Assembly (NCBI GenBank): GCA_027625915.1
Contig: JANTQA010000063.1
Span: 3,677,501-3,741,500, forward strand
From: Anaeramoeba flamelloides
Taxonomy: Eukaryota > Metamonada > Anaeramoebidae
Length of the DNA: 64,000 nt
Reading direction: 5' to 3'
In this document: positions 39,847 to 54,000 of the stretch, one piece after another
How the letters are laid out: the number at the start of each line of letters is the position of its first letter
How positions within the stretch are numbered: position 1 is the first letter of the stretch
Position numbers and translations under genes: made by a program
The notes under the pieces: model-generated
Database searches by the model: none
What the model was told of the DNA's origin: nothing
The model's input: only the letters and a program-made list of their open reading frames with translations

Positions 39847-42431
39847 ATTATTTTTTTTTCGATTTTTTTATTAAAAATTTATTCTTTTTGATCTACCTTA
39901 AATAAACCAAATATTTTAATAATAAAATGTTATTTAATAAACTATTTTTTCTGAGGAGAAAATTATTACCTTACAAATTTGGTCTAATTTCAAAATTGAT
40001 CAAATCTCAATTTTTTCAAAATAGTCGGTTCTATTGAAATATATTGGCTGTAGGTATTTTAAAAACCATTTTTTGGGTAGGTTAAGGTATATTTAGGTTA
40101 AGGTATAGGGTTGGTTTGGAGGGATGGTTTCGAGGATATGTTCGGGATTTTTGTTGATATTTTGGAAAATTTTAGTCAGGATTTAAAAAAAAAAATAATT
40201 AAGAGAGGAATTATACTTGTGTGACTTGTTTTAAGCGTAAAAAATTTTCACTTAACTTTTTGTGTTAAAATTGATTTTCGAATAAATTTTAAAAAATATT
40301 TAGTATTGATCATTTCAACATTTTGGATTTTTTACAATTTTTGAAATAAAATACTACTAATCACAAAATAATCTTTTTGTTTCTTCCTCTCGAAATTAAA
40401 AAAAAATTAAAAACTTTCATACCAATGAAAATAATCAAGAAACTCTTCAAAAATACGAAAAAATTCAATTTGACCAATTTTGAAATTTAATAATTTGAAA
40501 TTTAATAATATACCCATGGCAGGGGTATATTCAACCCCAAAAGTCTTCTACTTTTGCCAAAATTTATAATTTCAAATATTATTTTATAGTAGATACATTT
40601 TTCTGATTTTTTTTAAAAGATATTTTCTTTTGAATTTATTAGTAACCAAGAAAATGTTTGTTCTTTTATTTAGTAAAAATATTAAATCTATTATTTTTAA
40701 TCTTGTTTTATTTATCAATAGATTTCTACAAAAAAAGTAAAAAGTCCAAAAATTCTGAGAATCTTTAAATATATTTTTCATAATAAAATTAATACATCAT
40801 AAACACATTGTGTAAAAGTGAAAACTCGAATTTTAACGAAAATCAATACTAATTTGTTCTTATTAGGTTATGTTATCCTTTTAAGGATACAATGTAAGGT
40901 CTTTGCTTTTCTCTTTTTTTATTTCCAAGTATACTTTTACTTCGGTGTTTCAGTGCCTCAGTATTAGCGAGTAACCACTTGATTTTTTTCAAATGTCACT
41001 CTTCTTCCCAATATTAAGAGAATTAGCTAAGTGGAAAAATGGAAAATTTTTATTTTTATTTTTTATGATGTTAATTTGAAATTTTAAAAAAAATATCATA
41101 CATTCAATATTTGTAAAAGAAAATATCAATTAATTTATATATACATTTATTTGAGGTGAATACATTTTAAAAAATGAAATAAACAGCTTGTTGTAAACCT
41201 TATTTTGAAAATATACTTCTTTTCAATCAAAGTAACATTTAAAAATGAAAAATTATTTTTTTTACGAGAATTCATCAATAAAAGATTAATTTTAAATAAT
41301 AGAAATAATAAAATTCAGAGTTTGTTGATATACATGGAAAGAAATACATGAACAAACTATTTATTTCAAAAAAAAAAAAAAAAAAATAGAAAAAAAAAAA
41401 ATAAAAATTTGATTAAGAAAAAATAATCTATAATTGAAAATTTATTTTATGAAAGACAATTGAAAAAAACTAATTATATTTGTTAAATTCACTCTATTAG
41501 ACTTGGTAGATATAAGTTAATGGGTTCGTATATCAATACATACATACATATGTATATATGATAGCATAACGGATTGATCAAAATTACTCACTTTAAAAAA
41601 AGTAAGAATTACAATGATATTTGTTAGGAAGAAATTTATTTTGCTATTTATCGTTAATCCAGATTTTATTTGACTAAATAGTTAAAAGAGTTTAAAGATC
41701 AAGTAGTTATATTTTAACTTTTTTTTTTGATGTTGGACAAAAAAATTTTTTTTTTCATTTTACATTTATTTTAAAGATTTTTATTTTTATTTAGAACTTT
41801 TTTAAATTAGAAATTTTATTATAATAATCTTAATTCAAAGTATAACATTGGATATTGTTAATATTTATTCAATGTATTTTTAATTTTATGTTTCCAAGAA
41901 TAAAATAAATGAAAAACAATACTGGGAAATTATAATCATTTTCTCTTGGTTTAAATTTTAATAAGATTAAATTAAAAGAGAAATTTTACATTTTATATTT
42001 ATCTAAATTAAAAGTTTAAAGTTGATAATTTTTTTATAAATTCAATAAATAATATTTGAAAAAAAAAATTCCTCAATAAAATTATATATTAATTTGTATT
42101 AAAACATTTGAAAATTAATGAATGTAAACTTTTTTAATAGCTGAATAATCAATCCTATTCCATTAAAAAAAAATTAAATAAATTTTTAAGTATTATTTAT
42201 ACATAATAAATAATCATTAAAAGAAAGATAAGATTAGTTTTATTTTTATAATTTGTGACGTTAGTAAATATTTAAAAAAATCTTTTTTTAAAATGAAATT
42301 TTCTAATCAAATAAATCCAGACCTTAATAAATTATTTTATGTTAGTGTCTCTTTTTCAATGTTATTATTTATTTACTGTCTATCTTTTTAAAAATCTAAA
42401 ATTAAAAAAAAATAAAGAATTATTATATTTT
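39847..42431. other. Long intergenic stretch between PLRG1 and the second 5S gene
   Basis: Mostly A/T-rich. It includes a G-skewed patch at 40075-40165 and a more GC-balanced stretch at 40860-40985 that is not explained. No ORF is supported. Confidence 0.55.
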
Positions 42432-42438
42432 AAAAAAA
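42432..42438 (-). terminator. RNA polymerase III T-run terminator of 5S gene 2
   Basis: Seven T on the minus strand directly follow the 5S 3' end. Confidence 0.85.
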
Positions 42439-42559
42439 GTATTCAGCACCAAGTGTTCGCGAGAGGTTCCCCATCTCACTAACTAGCTTAGCCCTCAATT
42501 CGTTGATCTTCTGGGTTCGGAATGTGTCCAGGATTATTAAATTGGGTATGGCCGAATAC
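42439..42559 (-). rRNA. 5S ribosomal RNA, copy 2
   Basis: The 121-nt minus-strand gene is base-for-base identical, as far as I can read, to copy 1 at 28148-28268, including the helix I ends GTATTC and GAATAC. The flanks are otherwise unrelated apart from the upstream motif and the terminator. The identity points to recent duplication or gene conversion, or to strong selection. Confidence 0.95.
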
Positions 42560-42572
42560 ACTTAAAAATAAC

Positions 42573-42581
42573 TAATAGTTT
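42573..42581 (-). promoter_or_regulatory. Candidate upstream promoter element of 5S gene 2 (AAACTATTA)
   Basis: On the minus strand AAACTATTA ends 13 nt before the first 5S base, exactly as in copy 1. Confidence 0.5.
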
Positions 42582-42635
42582 GATTTAATAAATATAAATC
42601 AATAGATTATAAAAAAAAAAATAAAATTTTAGATC

Positions 42636-43127
42636 GAACAGTGAAAAAAATAACATACATGAAAATAATCCCTGACAAGATTTTTAATTGTGAATATTAA
42701 TAAAATTATTGTATAATTTCATTTATTTACAATCAAATTCCTTTTTTTAAGAATCGAACTTTTTCAATTATAACTGACCCACTTATTAGAATGATGATTG
42801 ATGAAATCACACTTGTTCAAAACACCATTCAATCAATCAAAAAACAAGAAGAAAAATTATCATTTTTTAAACTCTAGTAAACCTCAATAAAACTGGATTG
42901 TTTTATCAAAAAAAGTTGATCAACATAGGACTATCAAACAATTGCTCAAGTATTCTAGAGACACCTTACTTTGATGAACTTTAGGTAGGTTTATTACTAA
43001 TCTCATAAAAAAATTGGTTATTTATAATAAGGATTTCATTGAAATTAGACAAAAATTTTACTAATACCCACAATTAAAAAATTTACCCATGATTTTTAGC
43101 ATGTCCGGTATTTTTTTCCCTACTATA
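42636..43127 (-). mobile_element. MITE of about 480 bp, copy 2, opposite orientation to the copy at 32575
   Basis: It begins CAGTGAAAAAAATAACATAC and contains CCCTGACAAGATTTTTAATT. It ends ATGTCCGGTATTTTTTTCCC and TACTATA. The interior is the reverse complement of 32575-33047 with about 10% visible differences. It lies within 0.1 kb of the second 5S gene. Confidence 0.7.
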
Positions 43128-43299
43128 TCATATTTTAAATATTTAATATATAAATAGTAATTTCTCAAATTAAAATTTTCTTTTAATAAATGTAAGTTAA
43201 CGAAAAAACAAAAGATTTATTCTCATTATAAAATAAACTATACAAATTTTATTTTTTATTTGTAAAACAAATTTTGGTTACATCTAGTAAAATAACTTG

Positions 43300-43525
43300 C
43301 AATATTATTAATTGCAAAATAGAAAGATCAAAATTTTCATTTAGCTTTCTAAAAAATATATATCCAAAGAATTAAAATAAATATCCAAAGAGTCCTAATT
43401 CTAAAAGGAAAATTAATAATTTTGTTGATTATTAGAATTAAAAATTTGAAAATGAATATGATTAATAAATCTTTTTTTGTAAAGCTGAATGAAAATTTTG
43501 TTTCATTTATTTTGCTACAAATAGT
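43300..43525. repeat. Short MITE-like repeat, copy of 10915-11140
   Basis: It starts AAAGATCAAAATTTTCATTT and has AAAGCTGAATGAAAATTTTG near its right end, matching the first copy in the same orientation. Confidence 0.6.
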
Positions 43526-44329
43526 ATATCCAGATCTAAGATCAAATTTTATAAAACATAGAAATTGGATACCTAATATATAAATTGTATTCAATAAAAT
43601 CGAAAATACAATTTATGTCAATTCATAAGATAAAATTTTCAATTTTTCATACATCCTATGTTAATTTTTTTTTTGTAATAAGCAATGCCAAAATTGCAAT
43701 TTTATAAGGTAAGAAACCATGAAAACTTAAAAGTTTTTTTGATTATACTTTTTTTATTTTTGAAACCTCTGATTTTTCCAATTATGGTAATTTAGGATCC
43801 CCATTAATCTAGGTTTTTTTATGAATTGGTATGTTTATTTCCAAAACCAAAAAATGAAATACTCAATTTTTTTTTCTTCTTAGGTTAAATTATTAGATTT
43901 ATGAGCCTTCATAATTATTTTACGATTTTTCATCTAGTATAAAATATTGTAATAGAAAAATAAGTTCAATGTCTTATAAATTTCCATGGTAGGGCTGAAA
44001 AGGATGGATCAATTATTATTTCCGAAACAGAATGATATATTCAAATAATTTAACCACAAGTCATTAATAAAATAAAGAATATAATGGTTGATTAATAAAT
44101 AAATAAATAATCTTAAGACTCTAGTAATTTACCCTGAATTTTCTACATACTCAAGGAGTAACTTGAAAACAAAAAAGGGTTTTGTGAAATTGACCTTCTT
44201 TTGATTGACAAAATTCAAATAACATAAAAAATATTTCATTAGAATTAATTAAATTTGACAAAAAATTAAAATAAAAAAAAATATTTAAAAGAATTCTCAA
44301 TTTCCAAAAAATCAAAACCTTTAAAAAAA
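43526..44329. other. Intergenic AT-rich DNA
   Basis: No gene or named repeat is seen. Confidence 0.55.
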
Positions 44330-44820
44330 AAAATTTTTTTTTTCTTTATTTTAAATTTCCAAAGGGTTAAATTTCTTCAATAAAAACAAATTGTTTTCTA
44401 AAAGTTCACAATCAATTTAATTCGATTTAATATAATTTGTGGTTATTTTGTAACTCACTAAATTTGAAAAGTAAGGATTTTGGAACATTCTTGTGAAAAA
44501 AATAACTCATTTGAGAAATGAAAAAAATAAAAAAAAAAATCACCAAGATCTCAAAAAGCGCCTAAAAGCGACACTTTGGAACTTAAATAGTTGTTTTCAA
44601 AATGATAAATCAAAACCATTCTAATAGGAAATTGAGTTTAACTCTTTGTCGCTTTTTTCTAAAAATGTCCTCTTTTTTGATTGTTGATTTTTGGAGATCG
44701 ATCGTCCACTACATATCGATTTGTTTTTAATTGGTATTCGGGTACTCCTAAAAATTACAAAAATTTTTTTTCCCATATCAAAAAATTATTTTTCACCTTT
44801 AATGACTTGAACATTAATAA
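44330..44820 (+). repeat. Dispersed repeat of about 490 bp, copy of 2290-2790
   Basis: It is collinear with 2290-2790, including AAGATCTCAAAAAGCGCC and GTTTTTAATTGGTATTCGGG. It lies in the 3' flank of the RasGAP gene. Confidence 0.6.
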
Positions 44821-45020
44821 TTAAAGATTCAAAAAAAAAAAAAAAAAAAGAAAAAGCACAGATCTTTTCCCATGTTAGAAGGTGCTCTTCAACAACGAAG
44901 GCTACACACAAAAAACATCAAAAAAAGAAATTAAAAAAGAAAAAGGAAGAAAAGGAAAAAGAATGAGAAAAAAAAAACTTAAAAGTAAAAATAATATCAA
45001 AGAAAAAGAATAAAATATTA

Positions 45021-48000
45021 TTAATAAAGAGAAAAAATGTATTGAATTTTTGAAAAAAATTCTTCATCATAGTCTAATTTTTCAAATAATTCGTGGTGAA
45101 CATTAAAAACCCTTAAAAATACAACCACAGTTTTCAAAGCTAAAAAATAATCATTTTCTGAAATTTCTTTCTGTGCACTGAACTGTAATTTTGATTTAAT
45201 GGACAAATTTAAATTATCTTTGAAAATTTCAACAATTTGATTATTTAGAGTATTTCCCCAACAGGAAAAATAAGAATTATTTAATGAATTTTCTTTTAAT
45301 AGAATGATTTCTTTATTTTCATAATTTTTTGATAAAAAAATGGGTTCAATTAATGAGTCCATGAATTGCTGAATTTTGTGATGGTAATCAAAAACGAGAT
45401 GATTTAAAAAGCTCATATCTTTTTCTTTAAATGGCACCCCATTGGCGATATTCTGTATTGCCTTTGATATTAAAATGAGAGATCTTCTAGCTTGGGGCTT
45501 TATTTGTATGCCAACGATTAGGCCGCTTTTATCTGCCATTGATAATAAAGGCGAAACAAATTTTAAAAAGAAAAACCCGGCTATAACTACATACTTGGCC
45601 TCGGGGAATTTCGCTTGGGTGTGCTTCCAAATGATATTTGATATCTCACGGATTTTTAGAGGGATTTGGTAAAAGGAATCAAGGATAATATCCAAAGTTT
45701 TTGTTGTATAATCAGAGAGCCGTTTTTGGTTTTCCAACAGGTCGCCAGATAGATTTTGTAATTGCAGTTTCCTTTCAGTGATTTCAAATGATTTCTCATG
45801 GTTCACTATTTCGAGGATTGTTTCATTTAAAATGCCTTGTAAATAATCTATCCCAATTAGCTTGGTAAAATTCCCAATGACCTTATTGGGGGTCGAATTT
45901 GATCGAAATAGTTCTGTTATTACCTTTTGGCTTTCAATTTCTTGTTGAATTAAATATTCCAAAATTTGAATTGAAATGTTTTTCCTTTCCCAAATGCAAG
46001 TAAACTCCGCTAGGATTTTATCATATTCAATAACCGGGGAAACATCAAGAATAGTTTTGATTAATTTGAAATCATTTTCCATTAATAATCCATCAAACAA
46101 GATTCTTTGGGATTTTTTAAAACTAAATTTATTAATTTCCTCCTGGAAGGTTAACTTTGTAGTGGGGACAGTATTTGTGTTCATTTCTTCAATGAATTTT
46201 TCCGGTAAGGCTGGTACGATCAATCGGATGTTTTTTTTTTGGATTTTTATTAACCTTTTATCTTTAATAATGAGCAAATCGTTATTATTTAAAATTATTT
46301 CTTTCTTATTCTTCCTCTTATTATCGTTATCATTGTGAATTTCAATTCTTTTTTCTTGACTAAAATCATTATTTATCACTAAATTTTTTTCTATTGAATT
46401 AATATCAATATCGATCTCAAGATTTAAATCCTGCAAGATTAGATCTTTGAAATCTTCCAATTCCAATTCTAACTCTGATTTTGAATTGGTATTTGCGATT
46501 GGGATTATGCTTGGTTCTTCATTCGATTCCAGATTTGATTCCAAATTGGAATTTAAATTTAAACTTTGATTAAACTTGGAGTCTGGTTCAAATTCTGGTT
46601 CAGATTCTGGTTCAAATTCTGAGGTCAATTCCTCTTCTTCCAATTCATACTCTTCATTCAATTCTAATGGGAATTGGGGTTGTTTATTATTTTTTTGCAA
46701 ATTATTTCGATATAATTTAAAAAACTGTCCTTTATTTAATTCAACATTATTGTTCTTCATTTTTTTTAATATAAAAGCTCTCGATTCAAAATCAAAATCT
46801 TGGTCGATTTGTAATCGTAAAATCCTTTTTAATATTAATAAATTCCAATCGTTATATATGTTTTTTTGCAAAGTTAAATATTTTAATTGTTTGTTCGTTT
46901 TGACAATTTTTTCTAAATTATTGAACCTTTTGTGATTTACAGTAAAATGTTTTTCAATTTCCTTAATTTGCTTTTTAATTTTTTTTGCATTTTTTTCAAT
47001 AAAAATATTAATTTCTTGAAATTTATCTAATCGGTAGTTTTTATTGTAACTGAGCATTTGTGGTGGCTTTTCAATTGAGAGTATTGTTTTTAAAATTGTA
47101 AAAGAATTCATCCATTCGATTAATGATTCAGTGGATTTTGTTGCAAAAATTAAACATGTTTTTGTATCAAAGTAGATTTGAAAAACATGAGTTTGGTAAT
47201 TTTTTTTTAATAAAGAATAGCTAGGTATATCTTTAGGGTTTGTTAAATATAAAATTTTAGTTATACTACTAATATTAAATTTATTAATTTTTTCATCATT
47301 CATATTTACATTTGACTTATTATTATCATTGGTGATGGTGGTATTAGTGGTGGTATTGGTATTAGTATTGGTATTAATATTGGTATTGTTATAATTATTA
47401 TTATTAATATCATCATCATCATCATTATACTTATTATTATTTTGAAATCGTATTTCTTCAAATTCTTCGATTGAACGATAAAAATGGATACTTTTTCTTG
47501 TTAAAACTATATATTTTTTTTCCCATTTGGATTTAATTCTCAAAGATTTAAAACAGAATAACCACCCGTCTTTGAAATCGGGTAATTTTCGAAATTCTGG
47601 TGATATATAATGATAAATATTTTCATTCTCATTCTTGTTGTCTTGTTTCTTCTTTTTGTTTGTTGACTTGTTAGTGCTTTGATTTATATTACTATTCTCT
47701 TTCGAGATTTGATTGTGTTCGTTTTCTTGTAGTAATAGTGTATTTTGTTGTTTATTTTCATTTTTATTCAGTAAATGGAAAGGGAATTGTATATTTTGAT
47801 TCGAATAGTTATCCGAATTTAAAAAATATACATTTGGTTTCAAGATCATTCCTTCTTTATTGTTCAATGTGATCCATAAATAATGTTTTTTTTCCCAATT
47901 TTTTATCAAATTATTTTGATCACCCAAATAAACAAAGTCTAATTTTAAATAATCCAGCATTCTGTTATTTTGAATTAAATTATTTGATTTTTTCAAAGTA

Positions 48001-51000
48001 AATCCAATAATTTTATTTTTTTTATTAATAAATTTAATTTGTGAAAATTTAATAACAATTCTTTTTCTCCATAATTTGAGTAATTTTATTTTTAATTTTA
48101 CTATTCTATATTCTTTAATCAGTTGGGTATTTTGAGTAAAATTTGATATATTTTGAAATAATTCTAAATAATTTTTTCCAATTGATTTCTCTCTTTTGAG
48201 TTTTTTAATTTCTTTATTAACCCAATTAAAAATTTTCATAATTCGGAATTTCCTAAAATTAACAAATTCATTTTTATCTTTTTTAGTAATCAAATAAGAA
48301 AAGTTTCTTATAAAGGAGATTTTTTCTTTCCAATTTCTATATTCTTTTTTGTTATCAACTTGGAACCTTTCGATCTTGTTTGAATGGAATTTTATTTTAA
48401 AATTTATTAAATTATTATTTCTATTATTACTGTTATTATTTTGATTTAAATTGGATTGGCTGTTATTATTTAAATTATTATTTTGAATTATTTCTTTAGT
48501 AAAGGATTTTATTTGCCTTAAATCGATAATTTTTATTGGATTGTTATCCAAAATTGATTTATATAAAATCAAAATCCAACTATATAATGAAGCCCACACC
48601 TTTATAGATTTACCATTGGAAAAATAAATTATATAATTAGAATATTGAATGGGGAAATTCAAAATATTTTTTGATCTATAATGTAATTTTTTTAAACAAG
48701 TATTAGTTAAAGATTTTGAAATTTCGATATTTTGATTATTTAAATTAAAAAAGGTAAAAAACATTAAATCTTCATCATCAGATTTGTCATTATCATTTTT
48801 TTTCAATTCCTTTTGATCTTTATCAATTTCAATTTCTTGTTCTTTTTTAATTTCTAGTTTATTATCTTCTTCTTCTTCTTCTTCTTCTTCTTCTTTTTTT
48901 TCTTTTTCTTCAAATTTGCTTTCTTTTTCATCAATTTCATTGTCTTTATTTTGATATCGTTCTTCTTCTTCTTCTTTTTCTTCTTTTTCTTCTTCTTTTT
49001 CTTTTTCTTCTTTTTCTTCTTCTTCTTCTTCTTCTTTTTGTTGTTTCTCTTTTTCCAATTTGATTTTAATTTCAATATCTTGATCCTTTTTTATACCATT
49101 CACATTTTTATCATCTTGTTTTTCATTTAAAATTTTTTCATCCTCTTGTGGTTTTTCATTATTGTTTATCTTTTGAATTATTATTTCATTTTCAGGTTCT
49201 TTTTGTTTTGCATTTTCGTTATTTCCATGTACATTTTTAATATCATTTTGGAAAAATTCAAAATATATAAAAGGAAATTCATTTTTAATCGAAATAATCT
49301 CCGGGTTTACTATTTGTAAAAATTTGGAAGGTATTTCAATAATTTTTTTTTCTTTGGTTTCTAATTTCCAATTTTGTGTGGAATTATCATTTAATGTAAA
49401 AAAGAATGTGAAACTGCTTTCATTTTCCTGATGATTCTTCTGGTTATAAAAGCAATAAATTCTTGGCTCACAGTCTTTGATCATTAAATTAAATTCCTGT
49501 ATATTAAAATTGACTTTTTTTATTTTGTTCAAATTAAAATTCGTTAAATTTTGGAAATAGCGGTTAATAATTGATATTCTACAGAATCTTGATAGAACAT
49601 ATTTTCTCCAACTATTGAGATTGATCAAATTTTCTTGGTTTTCTGTAATTAAATCTGATGAAAGTTCGCCCTGTAGCCAATTCAGTATTATCAAATATTT
49701 TTTTTCGAATGTCAAAAAGTTTTGATTTTCAAATGGTAATAAAATTGATATAAAATTTTTAATTAATCTGAAATAATTTAACCAATTTTTATATTGGTTT
49801 TGTGACTTGGCATAAAATAAAAAATCTTTACTTTGGGTACCAATAATGAATGAAAATTCCTTTTCATTATTTTTTTCAATTGTAGTCAATTGGAATGCAT
49901 TAAAAGAATATTCACAATTCATTTTTTTCAAAATCAATATACAATTATTTTTAATTAAAAGGATCCTTTTCACCCATTTGTTTGAATGGAACGGCAATTT
50001 TAAAAAAATAGTTGTCGAATAAAAAATTGGCAAATTATTAGATATAAAATTATTATTTAAAACACGCAAGTTTTTAATTGAATAAATAATTTTTTGCAAA
50101 TGATTATTTTTATTAATTTTTTTTTTAATTTTTTCAAATTCTTTTTGTTCACTTTTTAATTTCTTTAATATTTTTTTTGTTTTTTTATTCATTTTTTTAT
50201 TCATTATATTATTTTTTACAATAGTTTTCTTACTTGAATTATCAACAGTTCTTCTCCTTCTTCTTATTATTTTATTGGGGTTATAAAGTTTATTGCGATT
50301 TAAATCATTCGTGTTGTGGTTATTATTGTTTTTATTGTTTTTCGAAAAATTAATATTTTTCAGAAATTTGTTTATATAAGTTACTTTGGTAGAAATATTT
50401 AATTCGTCACTGACAATTTTATTTGTATATTTAATCGATTCTATTGGCTGTATCAACTCTACATAATCAAGATAAACTATTCCACATTTATTAGAGTTTT
50501 TATTTTCATTAATTTTTTTGGTTGTTAAAATACCTTCAATTGGTTTTGTTAATAAGATTAGCCATTCCCATTTTTTAAAGGAAATTTCATTTAAATTATT
50601 TGGATTAAAATAATTGTATTTAGCTAATGCTCTCATCTGGGTATCATTATTATTTTTTATTAATAGTCTAGCAGATTTTGATAAAATTTTTTCTTTCCAA
50701 AATTTTAATAATTGTAATTGCTTTTTAGGATTGTTGTTAGTGTTATTGCTGTCGTTAGTGTTATTGTTGGTGTTAATGTTATTGATGGTATTAATGTTTT
50801 TACTGTTGCTTTTATCATTATTATGCTTTAAAATTTGTTGATCAATCCAAATAATTAATTTCTTATATTTTTTAAATATTAATAATTTATTCTCTAAAGC
50901 ATGAATTTCTTTATTAAATTCTAAAAAAAGTTGTATGATTTGAAAGCATTCAAACCATTTTATTAAATTATTATAATCCTCAGTTAAAAAAAATTTTGTT

Positions 51001-54000
51001 AATTCTCCTTTAATTTTCAATTTAAATCCATTATTTTGTTTAATTAATTGGATTTGTTCAGAATTTTCCAAAGAATTCACATTTATTTCATGTATATTTT
51101 CTATATTGAATTTATTTAAATTATTATTTATTCTGACGTTATCCTGGTCGTTGCCATCTTCTAGATTGCTGCTTGTATCTTTTTTTTTTTTGTTGTTATT
51201 TGAATTGTGGTTCGAAATTACAGTATTTAATATGTAAACATAAACTTCGGGAATAAATGATTTTGATAGATTTGAAGTTAATAAAAAATTTGAAGATAAT
51301 TGAATGTTATTAAAATCATAAGAAATTAATTTTCTTAAATCGATTACCCCCTTCGGTTTAATATTCTTTATTGAATCATAATAAGCAAAATACCATGATT
51401 TTAATTTAAAATATTTTTTAAGAAATTTGCCTTCTGAAAAGATATAAATATATCCCTCGTTCGTCACGGGGAAAATTGTATTATTTAATTCTTCTGATTG
51501 TAATTCTTCATACAATTTAATTGATTTTTCTTGCTTCACCGTGTTATAGATTTGCCTTTGTTTCTTTACCAATATTTTTTCTTCTTGAAAATTTATTGTG
51601 CTATTTGTTAATTTACTATTTTTTGTTGTCTTTTGATTTAAATGGAATTTTATCATGTCTACATTCAAATTCTCATTGTCTATGGTACTTTCTTTTTGTA
51701 TTGAATTATTTTCACTTTCTTGGATTAAAAGTTGGTCAGCTCTTCTATTTTGATCCCTTTCCATTTTTTCATCTTCCAATGTTTTTCCAATTCCCCTTTC
51801 TTTATCTTGTTCTTTTTCTCTCTGTTCCTGTGGCTGCCCCAGTTCTAGTTCTAGTTCTTGTTCTTGTGAAATTCTATCATTATCTTTATTTCTGCTATCA
51901 TTTAAAAAAATGTTTTGGATTGGTTCAGGCTGAAGAATTTTCACTTTATTAATCTCGATCAAGCCAATTAATTTCCCATTATCTACTTGTAAATAATTGT
52001 TGTCAATTTTTTGTAAAGGTATAAACCATTCGCCTTTTTGATATTTTAATTCCTGCTGCGATTTGGGATTTTCATTTGAATGTATTGAATAAATTAAATT
52101 CACTTTATTAAAATTTGGGAATTGTAATCTAGCCAAGATTTTTAAATATTGGTCCACTAAGAGTTTTAATTGAATTAATTGAAATTTGTTTATAATATAT
52201 TTTTTAAAAAATGAAAAATAAGGCAATATAATTAAACATTTGGAATTTTTTAATTTTAAATTTTTTTCGATTAAAATTTCTTCCTTTTGGATATTGTTGC
52301 TGTTGTCGTTGCTATTGTTATTATTGCTGTTGTCGTTTTCATTATCATTGCTCTTATTGTACAATATATTAAGTGAATTTTTATATTCTAATTTCAACAT
52401 TAAATTATTCTCTTTTAATTTAATGATATTTTTTTGACAAAATTCAATTAAAGAATTTATACAAATTTTTTGTTCAATAATTTTGGATTTTGAAATTTTT
52501 TTATTAAATTGAAAAGAATTAATTGATAACTGTAAACGATTAATCCAATTATTAAATGAATTATTGTCTTCAATGTTTATTGAAAATCTTTTTTCTTTAG
52601 ATTCCAATTCTAAGCAATTTGCCTGATTCAATTTCATTGAAATGTTTGATAGTGTTGGCAATTCTTTCATATTAATTGAGTGCTCTGGCTCATTACTGAA
52701 TTCATGTTTATACTGGAAAAAATATTGGTTTGTTAAAATGATCCAAGATTTATGGAATTTTGTTTTTGTTTCCTTTTTTTGTTGCTTCTTAATACCTACT
52801 TTTTTTTTGTGGATCCCTTTTGCTACTGTTTTGATCATAACTTGCCCTTCGAATTGAATGTTATTTTGATCATAAATGGGGATCGATTCTCTGTTTATTA
52901 GTTGTTTATTATGATATTCAATTTCTAAAAAGTATTGATCATTAAGAAGAACTTTTTTATCATTTGTTTTGCTATTTCCAAAGTTGTTCTCGGGATTTAA
53001 ATTATTTAATTTACTCTCGTTTGTTAAATCGTTAACTTTTAAAATGAAAATATTATTATTATCATTATTTAGAATGCCGATGTCCCCTTTTAAGTTTTTT
53101 CCTAGTAATCTGTTATTGTCAAACACTTGTAATATTGTAATAATTTCATAACTTTTGAACTCTAATTCATTTTCATTTTCATTTTCATTTTCGTTTTGGT
53201 TTTTGTTTTCATTTTCGTTTTCGTTTTTGTTTTCGTTTTCATTTTCGTTTTCATTATCATTATCATTCTTATTCGATTTTCCCCTATTATAACTTTTTGA
53301 ATTGAAAATAATTGCCATTGGCTGCTTTCTATTGTTGACTTTTTGATAATAATCAATTGTTTTTCCAATAAGAAAATGGATCCACAAATTAATCCCATCA
53401 ATAATTTCAGTGATGGACTTAATTTGAAACTGCATAGTAATCAATAATTGCTTTTTTTTTTTTTGATTCTTTTTTTGTTGGGTTTCAATAGACAATAATG
53501 TGATCTCGTCTAATTGCCTTTGAAAGTTCTTATTTAATTCAATTAAGCATTCAACCATTTCTGGTAGCGCCTTTAATTGTCTTAATTCATTGATTGGGTT
53601 CATTCCAAACCATAAGAATAATTGAATAAATTCGATCGATCTTTTCCATTCTTCGACTTCTTTTTCATTTTTCATCAAAATATAAATGCTCTTATTAATG
53701 AAAATTAACTTCAAAAGATACTCCTCTCCTTCTTTACTTTTTTGTCTTGATATGCTCACATTTAGTAGATCTCTTAAATCGTACCTAATCGTTGAACTTG
53801 ATTTGACTTTTTCAGTCACCTTATTCATATTTTTATAAAAGGTTAGGGTCTTGTTTGTTAAGATCACATATTTGGTTTCCCATTTCCCGAATTTTTTGCT
53901 AATTTGATACTCGTTCTCTAAATAGACGGGAATATAAGGCAAATGGTTTAATAACCTGATATTCAATGTCCGAAACGTTGTAGAACAGTTTTTGTTGTTC

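Noticed and set aside
48854-49075. Poly-lysine minus-strand ORF
   Set aside because: It is an out-of-frame reading of the Glu/Lys-rich tract of the RasGAP protein.
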